NCBI GenBank assembly: GCA_032622095.1
Contig: CP136063.1
Location: forward strand, 281,905,426 to 281,969,425
Source of the DNA: Siphonodentalium dalli
Lineage: Eukaryota > Mollusca > Scaphopoda > Gadilida > Siphonodentaliidae
DNA length: 64,000 nucleotides
Direction of reading: 5' to 3'
Every line of letters starts with the position of its first letter. Position 1 is the first letter of the stretch. Shown here piece after piece: positions 39,601 to 44,826 of this stretch. The position numbers were made by a program, and so were the translations under genes. A model generated the notes under the pieces. The model had not been told where the DNA came from, searched no databases, and saw only the letters and a list, made by a program, of their open reading frames with translations.

Positions 39601-42600
39601 GGTATATACCTTAACTTCCCGTAGATAATAATAAAGTACCGGTATATACATGTACCTTAACTTCCCGTAGATAATAATAAAGTACCGGTATATACCTTAA
39701 CTTCCCGTAGATTCAAACACTCATCCCATGAATAATATTTTTTCTTCATTCTGCAAATAAGAAAAAGAAATATGAGGGAAGGCAATGAAGGTATATAAAT
39801 TCTATCCTGATATTAGCGGGCTAGTATCACTAAATTCACCCTATGTGGCCCCATCTTCTCTGGAAAATATCTTTATTATCAAATTTGACAAGTTTTTTAG
39901 TTTCTTTAGAAACTTCTTCACAAAGATCCTTTTTCTTTTTTAGTTTAGTTTCTCTATAGCCTGTACGGTATATCCCCCAAATTGGCAGACGACACCTCCA
40001 TAATCGAAGTGCCCAATGGGTGAACATCAAAATATTCACTATCCGGGAACTTAAATCTGAGTCTAGGTCTCCCATAGCAGATGAGGCCATGCAGAATGAG
40101 GTTCCCAGATGAAGAATTTGGTGATGCTAGCCCACTGTTCAGGGAAGTGTCACTAAAATCACCCTCTGAGGACCTCATTCTGCAAATGTCCAGCACCATA
40201 TTCTCAGGCCTGCTTCTCAATAGATTCCGTTCTGAATGTAAATCTAACATCTATTAGCACAATTATATATATATTAAAGGTACTCAATCCGATCAAACGC
40301 TCCTAAATTACTATTTCTTTGGCTTCTGGGGTAAAAAAATAATAATAACCACTTGATTTTAGTGTTATCCATCTTCATCCGCAATTTGTCCGTTGGACCA
40401 CATGTTTTTTTTGGGGCCACATCTCGAGAAATTAACAAACTTCAAAAATTGATATCTGATCACTCTGAGCTTTGATGGGTGGGTTCCTTGACTCCAATAA
40501 ATAACTATTTACATGTACCCCAGAAGCCAAAGAAATAGTCATTTAGGAGCGTCTGATCCGATTGAGTACCTTTAACCTTTTCGCTGCTAACTGACGTTAC
40601 AATGTCGTGTGCTGGGCTGTTGACGTTACTGCCATTTTCCAGTGGAAAAATATAACGGGAATATCACAAGAACCATAAAAGTGACTCAGTTGAAATGCTA
40701 TTATCGTTCAAAATCTTAGAACGTCATACACTGTTTGAAACTTCAAGATACAGTTAATCCGATGCACCAATCTCTGAGTTCCAGTTATGATTAATGGCCT
40801 ACTGCTAGTGTGCTGAAGAAGGTCCGTAGTACCTACGGACCATATAGCACACGACGTGCACTTTTACGTCCGTAATAGTTACGGACGTCATAGCAGCGAA
40901 GAGGTTAAGGACTGCAGCCACATGAAAGAAACTATGTAAACTTGGCAAAAAGATTAAAGATGGTCCATCTCTTCCAATGAAGTTTTACACAGATTCCGGG
41001 GTATAAAATAATAGATATGAATTGAGAACACATGCCAGGAAAAGTTTCCATCAATTATAAATATAAATTTGATTTTATTATTTTTACGGGCTTTTTACAG
41101 ACATCTGAGCGAAAATGTTCAGATCATATAAAAGCATACCAAGAAGGACAAATCTATCTTTTTAGCATCCTCAATCACTCCAATTTACATATAAACTATA
41201 GTTCCACAACAATCTTACAATCGAAATAAACCACATTGTTGTAAGGGTGAAAAGCCAAGAACAATCAGTATGAAGTGATATTTCCCAATTAGGGAAGTCT
41301 TGACAACATTGAGATTGTGCTTTATTCTGATGCATCTTGTCAGTCGAGTTTCCAGCGCTGGATGTCCAATTGACTTTTTGCATTGTCCAAATCATAGACC
41401 TGGTACAGTATGTGCTGCCCTATTGCATGGTTCTCAAAGAATATAAGGAGAGTGATTAAAAGCACTTTGGAAGTAGAAGCACTACCGCTAGTTGATGGTA
41501 TAAATTTGTGTATAAATGTGCAGAGCAATCTGAAGGAAATTGTTCCAGAAGTACAGAATATTCCAATTTCATGTTGACAGGTGACAAAGCTTGTAACCTC
41601 GCTCTGTTACCATGAAAAGCTAATTTACACATCTATGAAAACCTTGTGTCAGTACAATGTAATGAACATATAGAAATAATAAACATTAAACACCAATAGT
41701 AAACATCACACACAAGGTACACATGTACAGATTATACATGTTCATGTAGTAACGCAAACGACAGCCAGAAAAACAGCCTATAAATTCCCAATAATTTGTA
41801 ATTAAACTAGCAATATTCAGAAAATAGTTTCAACAAAAAATCTTGGATGTTGAGCAAACTGATTTAACCCTTTACCCAACAAACCGGCCAAAAACGCCCA
41901 AATAAAGCTTCAACAGCCTAAAATAGCTTCGGTCTGTCTCAATAACACCATATAAATATGGATATCATTGGAACCGGTTCATTGACCACAGTGTGATGGT
42001 TACAGTTATGCCCTGTGCCAATGCATTCTCTTATATATGCGAGTTGACCATAGGTCGCCTCGCATATATAAGAGAATGCATTGGCCTAAAATAAATCTTT
42101 TTTTTACACTTTTTCCCATTTTTCTTACATTCTTTAACAATTTTTGAATTTTTTCTTACATTTTTTAACAATTTTTATAATATTTTTCTACATTCTTTGA
42201 CAATTTTATCATTTTTAATATGTGTTAAGCCAATGCATTCTCTTATATATGCGAGGCGACCTATGGTCGACTCGCATATATAAGAGAATGCATTGGCACA
42301 GGGCAGTTCTGTTGGGTAAAGGGTTAAATTGTGAATACCATAGTTTATGAGGTTTTGCAATTATTTTGCTTAGCAAATTGTTTCATAAACATATCCTGTA
42401 ATTTATGATTTCTTTTTTTAACTATTTGTTTCTCAGCCACTTTCATAACTGTGAAGATAAAAACATTGGAGTGAAACTGAAAATTAAGGTTTATATACCT
42501 GTATGTTTACTTACTTTTTTATTGCAACTTTTTCTCCATTTTCTTTGCTTGTCCCCAACAAGACACATCCATATGTACCATCCCCTAACTGCTTGATAAC

Positions 42601-42615
42601 CTGGTATCGATTCAT
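10911..42615 (-). CDS. CILK1/MAK: MAK/CILK1-family ciliary Ser/Thr kinase (whole gene, 14 coding exons)
   Basis: The 14 exons listed separately join in frame to 588 codons plus stop. The protein has a complete CMGC kinase domain: glycine loop GDGTYG 11-16, catalytic VAIK K33, helix-C E50, HRD 123-125, DFG 143-145, activation motif TDY 157-159 and APE 167-169. The insert-free C-lobe ends near FFQVGQ 288. Family knowledge: MAK/ICK/dyf-5/LF4 kinases sit at cilia and flagella, limit ciliary length and regulate intraflagellar transport turnaround; the TDY threonine is phosphorylated by CDK20/CCRK and the tyrosine is autophosphorylated. [20 protein letters not shown] is closest, as I remember it, to CILK1. 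The tail (289-588) keeps short family motifs: [19 protein letters not shown] and GRTDWTSK near the C-terminus. Vertebrate homologues are about 620-630 residues, so 588 is normal. All introns have GT and AG ends, and sizes run from about 0.5 to 6 kb, mostly repeats. No 5' UTR exon or promoter was located. The terminal exon is the weakest part. Confidence 0.95.
10940..11580. repeat. Dispersed repeat, pair member 1
   Basis: Shares ordered blocks with 20815-21475: a CCGCATTGAA start, ATTAGGATCACATATTA-type centre, and an AAATAAAAATAAA then CCTCCCTCACTCATTGAT end. It lies in the last intron. Family and terminus type are unknown. Confidence 0.6.
11285..11447. repeat. 54-bp tandem repeat, 3 copies
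   Basis: The unit GGAGGTAATTTAGGTTCACA...TAGACAAG occurs three times with a 54-bp period. Because 54 is divisible by three it keeps a 114-codon frame open (11273-11617), which I do not consider a gene. The single-copy counterpart is at about 21165-21215. Confidence 0.85.
11939..12047 (-). CDS. CILK1/MAK: MAK/CILK1 exon 13 (C-terminal GRTDW motif, residues 548-584)
   Basis: Encodes [16 protein letters not shown] and ends [20 protein letters not shown] followed by (V/T/A)SK-Tyr is the conserved C-terminus of MAK-family tails. The acceptor is TTCATTACAG (AG 12049-12048) and the donor AA|GTAAGG. The first ~27 exon bases and the acceptor are homologous to each unit of the 86-bp satellite that starts immediately upstream in the gene sense. 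Confidence 0.9.
12048..17130. repeat. 86-bp intronic satellite, about 58 units, seeded at the exon 13 acceptor
   Basis: The unit is 86 bp (CTCCCATCCCACATTAACAT, then ACTCTATCAATGAAACGC, CTAATCATGATAAGTGAATG and TTTAACCAATACCTAATCAG). Early units carry a 5-bp longer ACAGATATAACTGATT form. Point variants alternate in patches (GCACGC/GCTCGC, TTAACATA/TTACTATA, CCAATACC/CCTATACC). One truncated unit lies near 15545. The first unit, at 12021-12115, overlaps exon 13: GCTCGCTTCCACCCCACATTA there corresponds to GCTCGCTCCCATCCCACATTA in the array. A detached fragment occurs at 17485-17522. Confidence 0.95.
17131..17551 (-). other. Intron 12 remainder
   Basis: Non-repetitive except for the satellite fragment TTAACCTATACCTAAACAGA at about 17487. 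It lies next to the exon 12 donor. Confidence 0.5.
17552..17623 (-). CDS. CILK1/MAK: MAK/CILK1 exon 12 (glycine-rich, residues 524-548)
   Basis: Encodes [19 protein letters not shown] and then TNNS. The acceptor is GATTACAG and the donor A|GTAAGT, giving a symmetric phase 1-1 exon. Three further tandem copies of the acceptor plus the glycine-rich half of the exon lie just upstream in the gene sense (17656-17913) but lack the donor, so this copy, the last one, is the complete exon. Confidence 0.85.
17573..17913 (-). repeat. Four-copy tandem duplication of the exon 12 acceptor and glycine-rich segment
   Basis: The block GGAACATAGCCAC recurs at 17581, 17668, 17746 and 17833 (spacings 87, 78, 87). 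Each copy has, in the gene sense, ATTTGATTACAG followed by GA(G/A)GATA(T/G)GA... and a GGAGGAGGTGG-type glycine tract. Glycine counts differ between copies (7, 4, 7, and a diverged one). The three extra copies run into ATTATAAGCACATAA instead of a donor. Confidence 0.92.
18143..18247 (-). CDS. CILK1/MAK: MAK/CILK1 exon 11 (residues 489-524)
   Basis: Encodes [20 protein letters not shown], then [14 protein letters not shown]. The acceptor is TTTTAACAG and the donor G|GTGAGT. It is a phase 1-1 exon, so it could be skipped without shifting the frame. Confidence 0.88.
18452..18843. mobile_element. TTAA-flanked MITE, CCCTTTACCCAAC family
   Basis: TTAA at 18448-18451; the right end is GTTGGGTAAAGGG followed by a mutated CTAA. 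It is inverted relative to the 7144 copy and has two ATGCATTCTCTTATATA hairpins. It lies in intron 10 of the kinase gene. Confidence 0.88.
18848..19640 (-). other. Intron 10 remainder
   Basis: No repeat terminus or open frame that I can support. Confidence 0.5.
19641..19762 (-). CDS. CILK1/MAK: MAK/CILK1 exon 10 (residues 448-489)
   Basis: Encodes [15 protein letters not shown], a basic cluster at 452-460 that could act as a nuclear signal, and ends with [10 protein letters not shown]. The next exon continues GINPK, so the family tail motif ARYLPGINPK is split by the intron. The acceptor is TTTTCCAG and the donor G|GTTAGT, a usable but non-consensus site. Confidence 0.9.
20019..20452. repeat. 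Palindromic repeat (GAGGGTGAA family)
   Basis: Outer arms CAAGTCTGAGTTTAGTGTGT and its inverse enclose two GAGGTCCCCAGAGGGTGAAT-type blocks. It ends about 60 bp from the exon 9 donor. Confidence 0.85.
20512..20711 (-). CDS. CILK1/MAK: MAK/CILK1 exon 9 (residues 382-448)
   Basis: Encodes [20 protein letters not shown], then a Trp/Asp cluster [10 protein letters not shown] (405-414), a Pro/Lys stretch, and the acidic end [10 protein letters not shown]. The acceptor is TTTTCCAG and the donor TC|GTAAGT. The Trp-Asp cluster following KRWGH is shared with vertebrate MAK tails as I recall them. No enzymatic domain is visible. Confidence 0.9.
20815..21475. repeat. Dispersed repeat, pair member 2
   Basis: The counterpart of 10940-11580, with one copy of the block that is tripled there. 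It lies in intron 8, just upstream of exon 9 in the gene sense. Confidence 0.6.
21487..22031. mobile_element. Nested TTAA-flanked MITEs (CATGACTGGAGC outer, CAGTGCC inner)
   Basis: The inner element 21561-21977 has TTAA at 21557-21560 and 21978-21981 and ends CCCTTTCAGTGCC/GGCACTGAAAGGG, with a G run at about 21652-21671. It sits inside an outer element: CCCATGACTGGAGC on the left, GCTCCCGTCACGAAAGGG then TTAA (22032-22035) on the right. The outer left end also carries a short TGCAATTTTTAGAAAAATTGCA palindrome region. Confidence 0.8.
22210..22300. repeat. Partial TTAA-family MITE (CATGACGGGAGC end)
   Basis: Begins AACTCTTTCATGACGGGAGC and runs into a truncated CATTGCATTCTCTCTATATA hairpin. 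It lies in intron 8, close to the exon 8 donor. Confidence 0.65.
22393..22704 (-). CDS. CILK1/MAK: MAK/CILK1 exon 8 (kinase end plus Pro/His/Gln-rich tail, residues 278-381)
   Basis: It starts with [11 protein letters not shown], the last conserved kinase-domain motif, then becomes a Pro/Ser/Gln-rich linker. Residues about 336-374 are an internal peptide repeat built from short units such as [10 protein letters not shown] and ASHQ, encoded by an imperfect 12- to 24-bp minisatellite in the exon. The acceptor is TTTTCAG and the donor CCT|GTAAGT. The linker is low-complexity and probably disordered, and its length is likely to vary between individuals. Confidence 0.93.
22705..23538 (-). other. 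Intron 7, upstream part
   Basis: No repeat or exon recognised. Confidence 0.45.
23539..24230. mobile_element. Broken TTAA-family MITE (CCCTTTACCCAAC) with about 350 bp inserted
   Basis: The left end follows TTAA at 23535-23538 and has one full hairpin (23568-23634). The second hairpin and right-hand arm resume at about 24005 and stop at GAAGCTTTATTTGG without the terminal repeat. Unrelated sequence separates the halves. Confidence 0.75.
24697..24864 (-). CDS. CILK1/MAK: MAK/CILK1 exon 7 (residues 222-277)
   Basis: A 56-codon, phase 0-0 exon. It encodes [18 protein letters not shown] and ends with the kinase C-lobe segment [14 protein letters not shown], which contains the conserved arginine that closes the kinase fold. 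The acceptor is TTTGCAG and the donor CAG|GTAATT. Confidence 0.95.
24900..25150. mobile_element. MITE, CATGATGGGGGCTGC variant of the CATGACTGGAGC family
   Basis: Two hairpins of the ATGCATT module separated by ACAAGGTCAAGGTAA; the ends TTTCATGATGG and CCAGTCATGGAAGGG lack intact TTAA. It begins 35 bp from exon 7 on the acceptor side. Confidence 0.8.
25455..25538. mobile_element. Minimal TTAA-flanked MITE (CAGTGCC family, 84 bp)
   Basis: TTAA at 25451-25454 and 25539-25542. It keeps only the terminal repeats and TTTTTGTATCAAACCCATAT; the hairpin is gone. An internal deletion product. Confidence 0.75.
25616..25717. repeat. 21-bp tandem repeat, 5 copies
   Basis: The unit ATAATTGGATCATAGATAGG(T) occurs five times in intron 6. 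Upstream sequence at 25385-25615 is related to 34775-34985 (CTCTCATATA...CAGTATACATATGTCC). Confidence 0.85.
26335..26715. repeat. Palindromic repeat (GAGGGTGAA family)
   Basis: Outer arms AAGCCTGGATATAGTGTGTC and inverse; inner block CAAATTTACCCTCTGGGGCC. It is intronic and ends about 45 bp from the exon 6 donor. Confidence 0.85.
26759..26930 (-). CDS. CILK1/MAK: MAK/CILK1 exon 6 (residues 165-221)
   Basis: Encodes [20 protein letters not shown] and the following C-lobe helix up to VLGTPKQ. APE 167-169 and the DxWxxG signature typical of CMGC kinases are present. The acceptor is TTGCCCAG and the donor CAG|GTGAGA. A palindromic repeat copy ends about 45 bp away on the intron side of the donor. 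Confidence 0.96.
27833..27965 (-). CDS. CILK1/MAK: MAK/CILK1 exon 5 (catalytic and activation loops, residues 120-164)
   Basis: Encodes [13 protein letters not shown] (catalytic loop, D125), [10 protein letters not shown] (DFG 143-145) and [11 protein letters not shown] (T157 and Y159 of the dual-phosphorylation TDY motif). The numbering coincides with that of the vertebrate homologues. The acceptor is ATTTCATAG and the donor GTGAGT, splitting W164. A 28-bp tandem array begins about 30 bp upstream of the acceptor. Confidence 0.96.
27998..28257. repeat. 28-bp tandem repeat, about 8 full and 2 short copies
   Basis: The unit GCAGCACATGATTCACCATA plus TATACATA repeats immediately upstream (gene sense) of the exon 5 acceptor. 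Unlike the other intron arrays it contains no exon sequence. Confidence 0.9.
28317..28558. mobile_element. TTAA-flanked MITE, CATGACTGGAGC family
   Basis: TTAA at 28313-28316 and 28559-28562; ends CCCTTTCATGGCAAGAGC and GCGCCAGTCATGGAAGGG. Two hairpins of the shared module, one shortened. Confidence 0.85.
28894..29325. repeat. Palindromic repeat (GAGGGTGAA family)
   Basis: Outer arms CAAGTCTGGATATAGTGTGT and inverse, with the long type of interior. It lies in intron 4. Confidence 0.85.
29461..29540 (-). CDS. CILK1/MAK: MAK/CILK1 exon 4 (residues 94-120)
   Basis: An 80-bp exon encoding [20 protein letters not shown] and then SFMHKHG, the alpha-E helix that leads into the catalytic loop. The acceptor is TTTTGCAG and the donor GTAAGT. 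The exon begins with the third base of R93 and ends with the first base of G120. Confidence 0.95.
29672..29919. mobile_element. TTAA-flanked MITE, CAGTGCC family
   Basis: TTAA at 29668-29671 and 29920-29923; ends CCCTTTGAGTGCCAGG and CCTGGCACTCAAAGGG. One complete hairpin (29717-29786) is followed by a T run. Confidence 0.88.
29924..30436 (-). other. Intron 3, unassigned
   Basis: AT-rich; nothing supported. Confidence 0.45.
30437..30602. mobile_element. 213-bp foldback family, internally deleted copy
   Basis: Keeps both termini (CAGTAATGCCCTAA on the left, a GCATTACTA variant on the right) but has lost most of one arm at about 30540. Confidence 0.85.
30603..31111 (-). other. Intron 3, unassigned
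   Basis: No repeat or exon recognised. Confidence 0.4.
31112..31322. mobile_element. 213-bp foldback element, copy
   Basis: CAGTAATGCCCTAATTAATT ... GGGCTTTACTG, near-palindromic, flanked by TA. Confidence 0.9.
31619..31977. repeat. Palindromic repeat with three stacked hairpins
   Basis: Between arms AACCTTGAAATAGTGTG and its inverse lie three consecutive hairpins (about 31651-31740, 31751-31845, 31858-31949). Each pairs GAGGTTCCCAGAGGGTGAAT with its inverse. Other loci have one or two. This is local amplification of the hairpin unit. Confidence 0.88.
31978..32459 (-). other. Intron 3, unassigned
   Basis: No supported feature; short TTTATT words only. Confidence 0.4.
32460..32777. mobile_element. 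TTAA-flanked MITE, CCCTTTACCCAAC family, deleted
   Basis: TTAA at 32456-32459 and 32778-32781. The left hairpin is cut after GCGAGTATTC; the right hairpin is intact. Confidence 0.88.
32868..33114. mobile_element. TTAA-flanked MITE, CATGACTGGAGC family
   Basis: TTAA at 32864-32867 and 33115-33118; ends CACTTCCATGAAGGGAGC and GCTCCCATCATGAAAGGG. Two hairpins around TTTATCTTGACCTTGTAA. Confidence 0.82.
33154..33320. mobile_element. 213-bp foldback family, arm-deleted copy
   Basis: Ends CAGTAATGCCCTAATTAATC and its inverse; about 45 bp of one arm is missing after AATTTTTCTCATTG. Confidence 0.88.
33593..33714 (-). CDS. CILK1/MAK: MAK/CILK1 exon 3 (residues 53-93)
   Basis: Encodes [20 protein letters not shown] followed by a hinge-region segment ending in NLYQMTKDR. 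This is the kinase N-lobe beta-4/beta-5 and hinge. The acceptor is TTTCAG before GCT, and the donor is GTATGT after two bases of codon 93. The intron on its 5' side, toward exon 2, is the largest in the gene (about 6 kb) and holds several foldback and palindromic elements. Confidence 0.95.
33819..34440. repeat. Palindromic repeat cluster (GAGGGTGAA family)
   Basis: Two stacked hairpins between AAGGCTGGATATAGTGTGTC and CAAGGCTT (34072), followed by a second, partial element to 34440 in which GAGGGTATATTTGTTGATGC is a diverged arm. It lies in intron 2. Confidence 0.82.
34441..35857 (-). other. Intron 2, mostly unassigned
   Basis: Contains sequence related to 25385-25615 (34775-34985) and a short CA microsatellite near 35558. 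No exon recognised. Confidence 0.45.
35858..36069. mobile_element. 213-bp foldback element, copy
   Basis: Near-perfect palindrome CAGTAATGCCCTAAATAATT to its inverse with TA flanks. Confidence 0.9.
36497..36609. repeat. Reduced TTAA-flanked MITE (CATGACTGGAGC family)
   Basis: TTAA at 36493-36496 and 36610-36613; the right end GCTCCCATCATGTAAGGG is intact and most of the interior is deleted. The stretch between the neighbouring foldbacks is otherwise unassigned. Confidence 0.7.
36970..37182. mobile_element. 213-bp foldback element, copy
   Basis: CAGTAATGCTCTAAGTAATC to its inverse, TA flanks, apex CTCTCCCCGAGAG. Closely matches copy 1 at 3968. Confidence 0.9.
37183..38026 (-). other. Intron 2, unassigned
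   Basis: Only short repeated words (GGTATTCAGGATT near 37230-37265; CAGCAGACACATACAGCCTG twice at about 37780-37825). No exon recognised. Confidence 0.45.
38027..38239. mobile_element. 213-bp foldback element, copy
   Basis: CAGTAATGCTCTAATTAATC to its inverse, apex CTCTCGGGGAGAG, TA flanks. Confidence 0.9.
38281..38437. repeat. Palindromic repeat, half copy (GAGGGTGAA family)
   Basis: Only the right half, ending GTACTTAAATCCAGGCTTG. The following 38438-38984 is unassigned intron. Confidence 0.75.
38985..39712 (-). repeat. 40-bp array of 18 units, each carrying the exon 2 end and its splice donor
   Basis: In the gene sense each unit is CTACGGGAAGTTAAG followed by GTATATACCGGTACTTTATT plus ATTAT: 15 exon bases and 25 intron bases. 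The period is 40 bp for most copies; three carry a 6-bp TACATG insertion, and the distal copy (near 38990) is most diverged. The eighteenth unit is exon 2 itself. Confidence 0.95.
39696..39750 (-). CDS. CILK1/MAK: MAK/CILK1 exon 2 (residues 34-52)
   Basis: This 55-bp exon encodes [18 protein letters not shown], matching the family's helix-C segment with E50 as the salt-bridge glutamate. The acceptor is TTTGCAG (AG at 39752-39751) and the donor is AAG|GTATAT (39695-39694). The last 15 exon bases and the first 25 intron bases form the repeat unit of the array that runs into the downstream intron (38985-39712), so this donor is one of 18 near-identical copies. Confidence 0.93.
39809..40215. repeat. 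Palindromic repeat (GAGGGTGAA family), diverged
   Basis: Runs from a truncated left arm (GCGGGCTAGTATCACTAAAT) to CATATTCTCAGGCCTG; the arms have several mismatches. It lies in intron 1. Confidence 0.75.
40278..40571. mobile_element. TTAA-flanked MITE (AGGTACTCAATCC family)
   Basis: TTAA at 40274-40277 and 40572-40575. Inverted repeats of about 60 bp start AGGTACTCAATCCGATCA; the arms include CTATTTCTTTGGCTTCTGGG. A solo end of this family is at about 49952. Confidence 0.92.
40576..40904. mobile_element. TTAA-flanked MITE (CCTTTTCGCTGC family)
   Basis: Starts at the same TTAA (40572-40575) that ends the previous element and finishes GCAGCGAAGAGG|TTAA (40905-40908). Subterminal CTGACGTTAC/ACGGACGTCA match imperfectly. 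The interior holds ACCTACGGACC and TACGGACGT repeats. Confidence 0.85.
40909..41867 (-). other. Intron 1, unassigned
   Basis: No repeat or exon recognised. Confidence 0.45.
41868..42323. mobile_element. TTAA-flanked MITE, CCCTTTACCCAAC family, complete copy
   Basis: TTAA at 41864-41867 and 42324-42327. Nearly collinear with the 7144-7599 copy in the same orientation, with both hairpins intact. Confidence 0.92.
42515..42615 (-). CDS. CILK1/MAK: MAK/CILK1 exon 1 (residues 1-33)
   Basis: The ATG at 42613-42615 opens [20 protein letters not shown], the canonical N-terminus of this family. It carries the glycine-rich ATP loop and the catalytic lysine K33 in VAIK. The exon ends two bases into codon 34, before a GTAAGT donor (42514-42509). 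The start is chosen because the family begins at MNRY. Sequence upstream of the ATG is assumed to be 5' UTR, and I could not place its own splice site. Confidence 0.95.
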
Positions 42616-43777
42616 TCTTGGATCTCAATAACACGATTAACAAAATGAGTTCCTTGAATTATCCTTTAAGAATGTCCGGTGAACACAAATCAAACATTAC
42701 TACATGAATATTGTTATTGTTTGTCTATCTGACACGTACATTTATATGTACTGCTACACATGTATGTCAAATTTTAGGATGTCACAAAATTATCTCAGAA
42801 TAATTATTTTATCATATGTCTGATTATCCAACATCTGTGCAAAAATGCATTGGAATTTTCTCTCGTATCATGGTGGCATCAGCTATAATATCAACCCTGA
42901 AAACACAAAATTAGTACTTTAGAAGGCAATAAATCTTAGAGATTAAACCACTATTTCCACAATAAATGGACTGAAAACAATAAGGGTTAGTCTGCCGGAA
43001 AGCATTTTTTTTTTTTTTTTAACAAAATACGAAGTTCCCAAACCCTCTCCAAGTTTAAAACTTCCTAGCCTCATTCAGGTCATCAAAAAGTTTACCGATA
43101 ATATTGCTTAATTTTTGCTATAAGGCAAAGGCTGATTCTTTTGATAAATTTTCATCATATTCATAGACACATCAGCTCATGGTTTATAATATAGCAAAAA
43201 TGATGAAGGTACATGTATGTTAGGGAGTAGTTAAAAGGTTAGTTTGGTATAGCTCAGTCAGGGTAACATCAGGTCCAATGTACTAGTACTCGGGTACTAA
43301 AATTAAATTAAATTTGTTCAATTTTAAATAAAAGATGTAACGATAATAGACCTGTATCGGTATCTCCCGATGCTGCCTATAATATGAACCGATACCTTTC
43401 ATGGGAGACACATCCGGTGTAATGATAAGCATTCATGACGATACGTAAGCTACTAGAACACAAGGTAATAATTTTTTTCATTTGAAAGAATAAAGTTGGT
43501 GTGTGATACAAAATATCTGCTACTGTGTCTCTGAATTTTCCCCTATCCCCTAGTGGTGTCAAGATAGGATTTTGCTGTGGTATGATACTATCGCGATACA
43601 CATGCCAAACGATCTAGATATATCTTGAGTCAATAATACATATATGTGGTCATGCAGCCCATGTATGATGCAGGAAGGAAAACCCTAAATTCACAAAATG
43701 AAAACATAATAACATAGTTGTTGCGTAAATACCACATTAAAACTGAATTGTGCTTACAGGTGTGATGTGTTAGTTAG
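42616..43777 (-). other. 5' flank / possible 5' UTR of the kinase gene
   Basis: An acceptor-like TTTTCAG in gene sense lies at 42897-42903, but several out-of-frame ATGs follow it, so I do not claim a UTR exon. No core promoter is recognised. An 18-base T run is near 43003. Confidence 0.4.
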
Positions 43778-44818
43778 CCAGGGTTTCCGCTAGGATGAAA
43801 TGCTGGCACCCTTTTTTTTTTAATGGGGAAAAACACAAATGTCATCGCCGCGGATTGGTGGCAAGAAATACCAATACAGTATAACTTGCTTGTACTCCAG
43901 TTATTTTATATTTCAAATTGTTTCCAACCACCTCATGCATGACAATATATACGGCTTATAATATTGATGTTCAAGTCCATCAATTAAAGACAGACCTGCA
44001 TATCGAATCATAAATATCGTGGTAGCAAAACTATGAATGGTTTAAAAAATGATAGTCAAGATGTGTGCACATCCGCAATTCAGAATACAATGGAAGACAC
44101 AACTCTATCTTTCCAACCGCACCTTATTCGCGTTCCAACAATCTATTTCCTCACATTTTATGTTTAGATTTTTACGAACTCCACACTTGCGTCTGCATGT
44201 AATGTACATGTTCCAGAATGTTTTAAAGATATTGTCAGTACTGACTGTGTTTCCCATCCTCAATAACATACATGTACATGTACCTTATGTAGATTCGGTA
44301 CATGTCGTGGGAACATCTCTCTGTTCAACTTCAGTTTTTGACACGAAAAATCAGCTGATTTTTTTGGTATCTTTGGTTTTGGTATCATGGGGTTTCAGTT
44401 TAATAACCTTCTTTATGGCTCATGATTTATTTTATGACTGATAGAACAAATACCCACAGACTCTTAAAGGCTACGTGCTTGGTCTTGACCATTCAATTGA
44501 ATTTACTTCACCAAAGCAAGTAGCCTGCGTGCTGTTGATGCATTCTGTCAATGTTGCTACACACCAATCAAGATCAAAGGGAATCGTGTGACTCAAACAA
44601 ACACAATCGTTTTTGACAAAACAATGCCGGCAAGGTAATCATGAAGGATTATATTCACATGCATTAGCATTTTATGCTTTGACCATGCCCGTGAGTGATG
44701 CTCAGTTCACTTTATACGAAAGTCATGTATCATGTACCGGTACATGTATGGTTTGAGGAAAATTGAGCAACGTGAATGGGACCCCAAAAGGGATCCCCTG
44801 CCACCCAAGCGGAAACCC
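43778..44818. mobile_element. hAT-like non-autonomous element, about 1.04 kb
   Basis: Flanked by the 8-bp duplication TTAGTTAG (43770-43777 and 44819-44826). Ends CCAGGGTTTCCGC and GCGGAAACCC are inverted. Subterminal CTGGCACCC pairs loosely with TGCCACCC. A 130-codon frame inside (44049-44441) has no domain I recognise. The 8-bp duplication and CAGGG termini are typical of hAT. Confidence 0.78.
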
Positions 44819-44826
44819 TTAGTTAG

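Noticed and set aside
44049-44441. 130-codon frame as a transposase
   Set aside because: It lies inside a hAT-like element but shows no hAT motif; hydrophobic, AT-driven composition.
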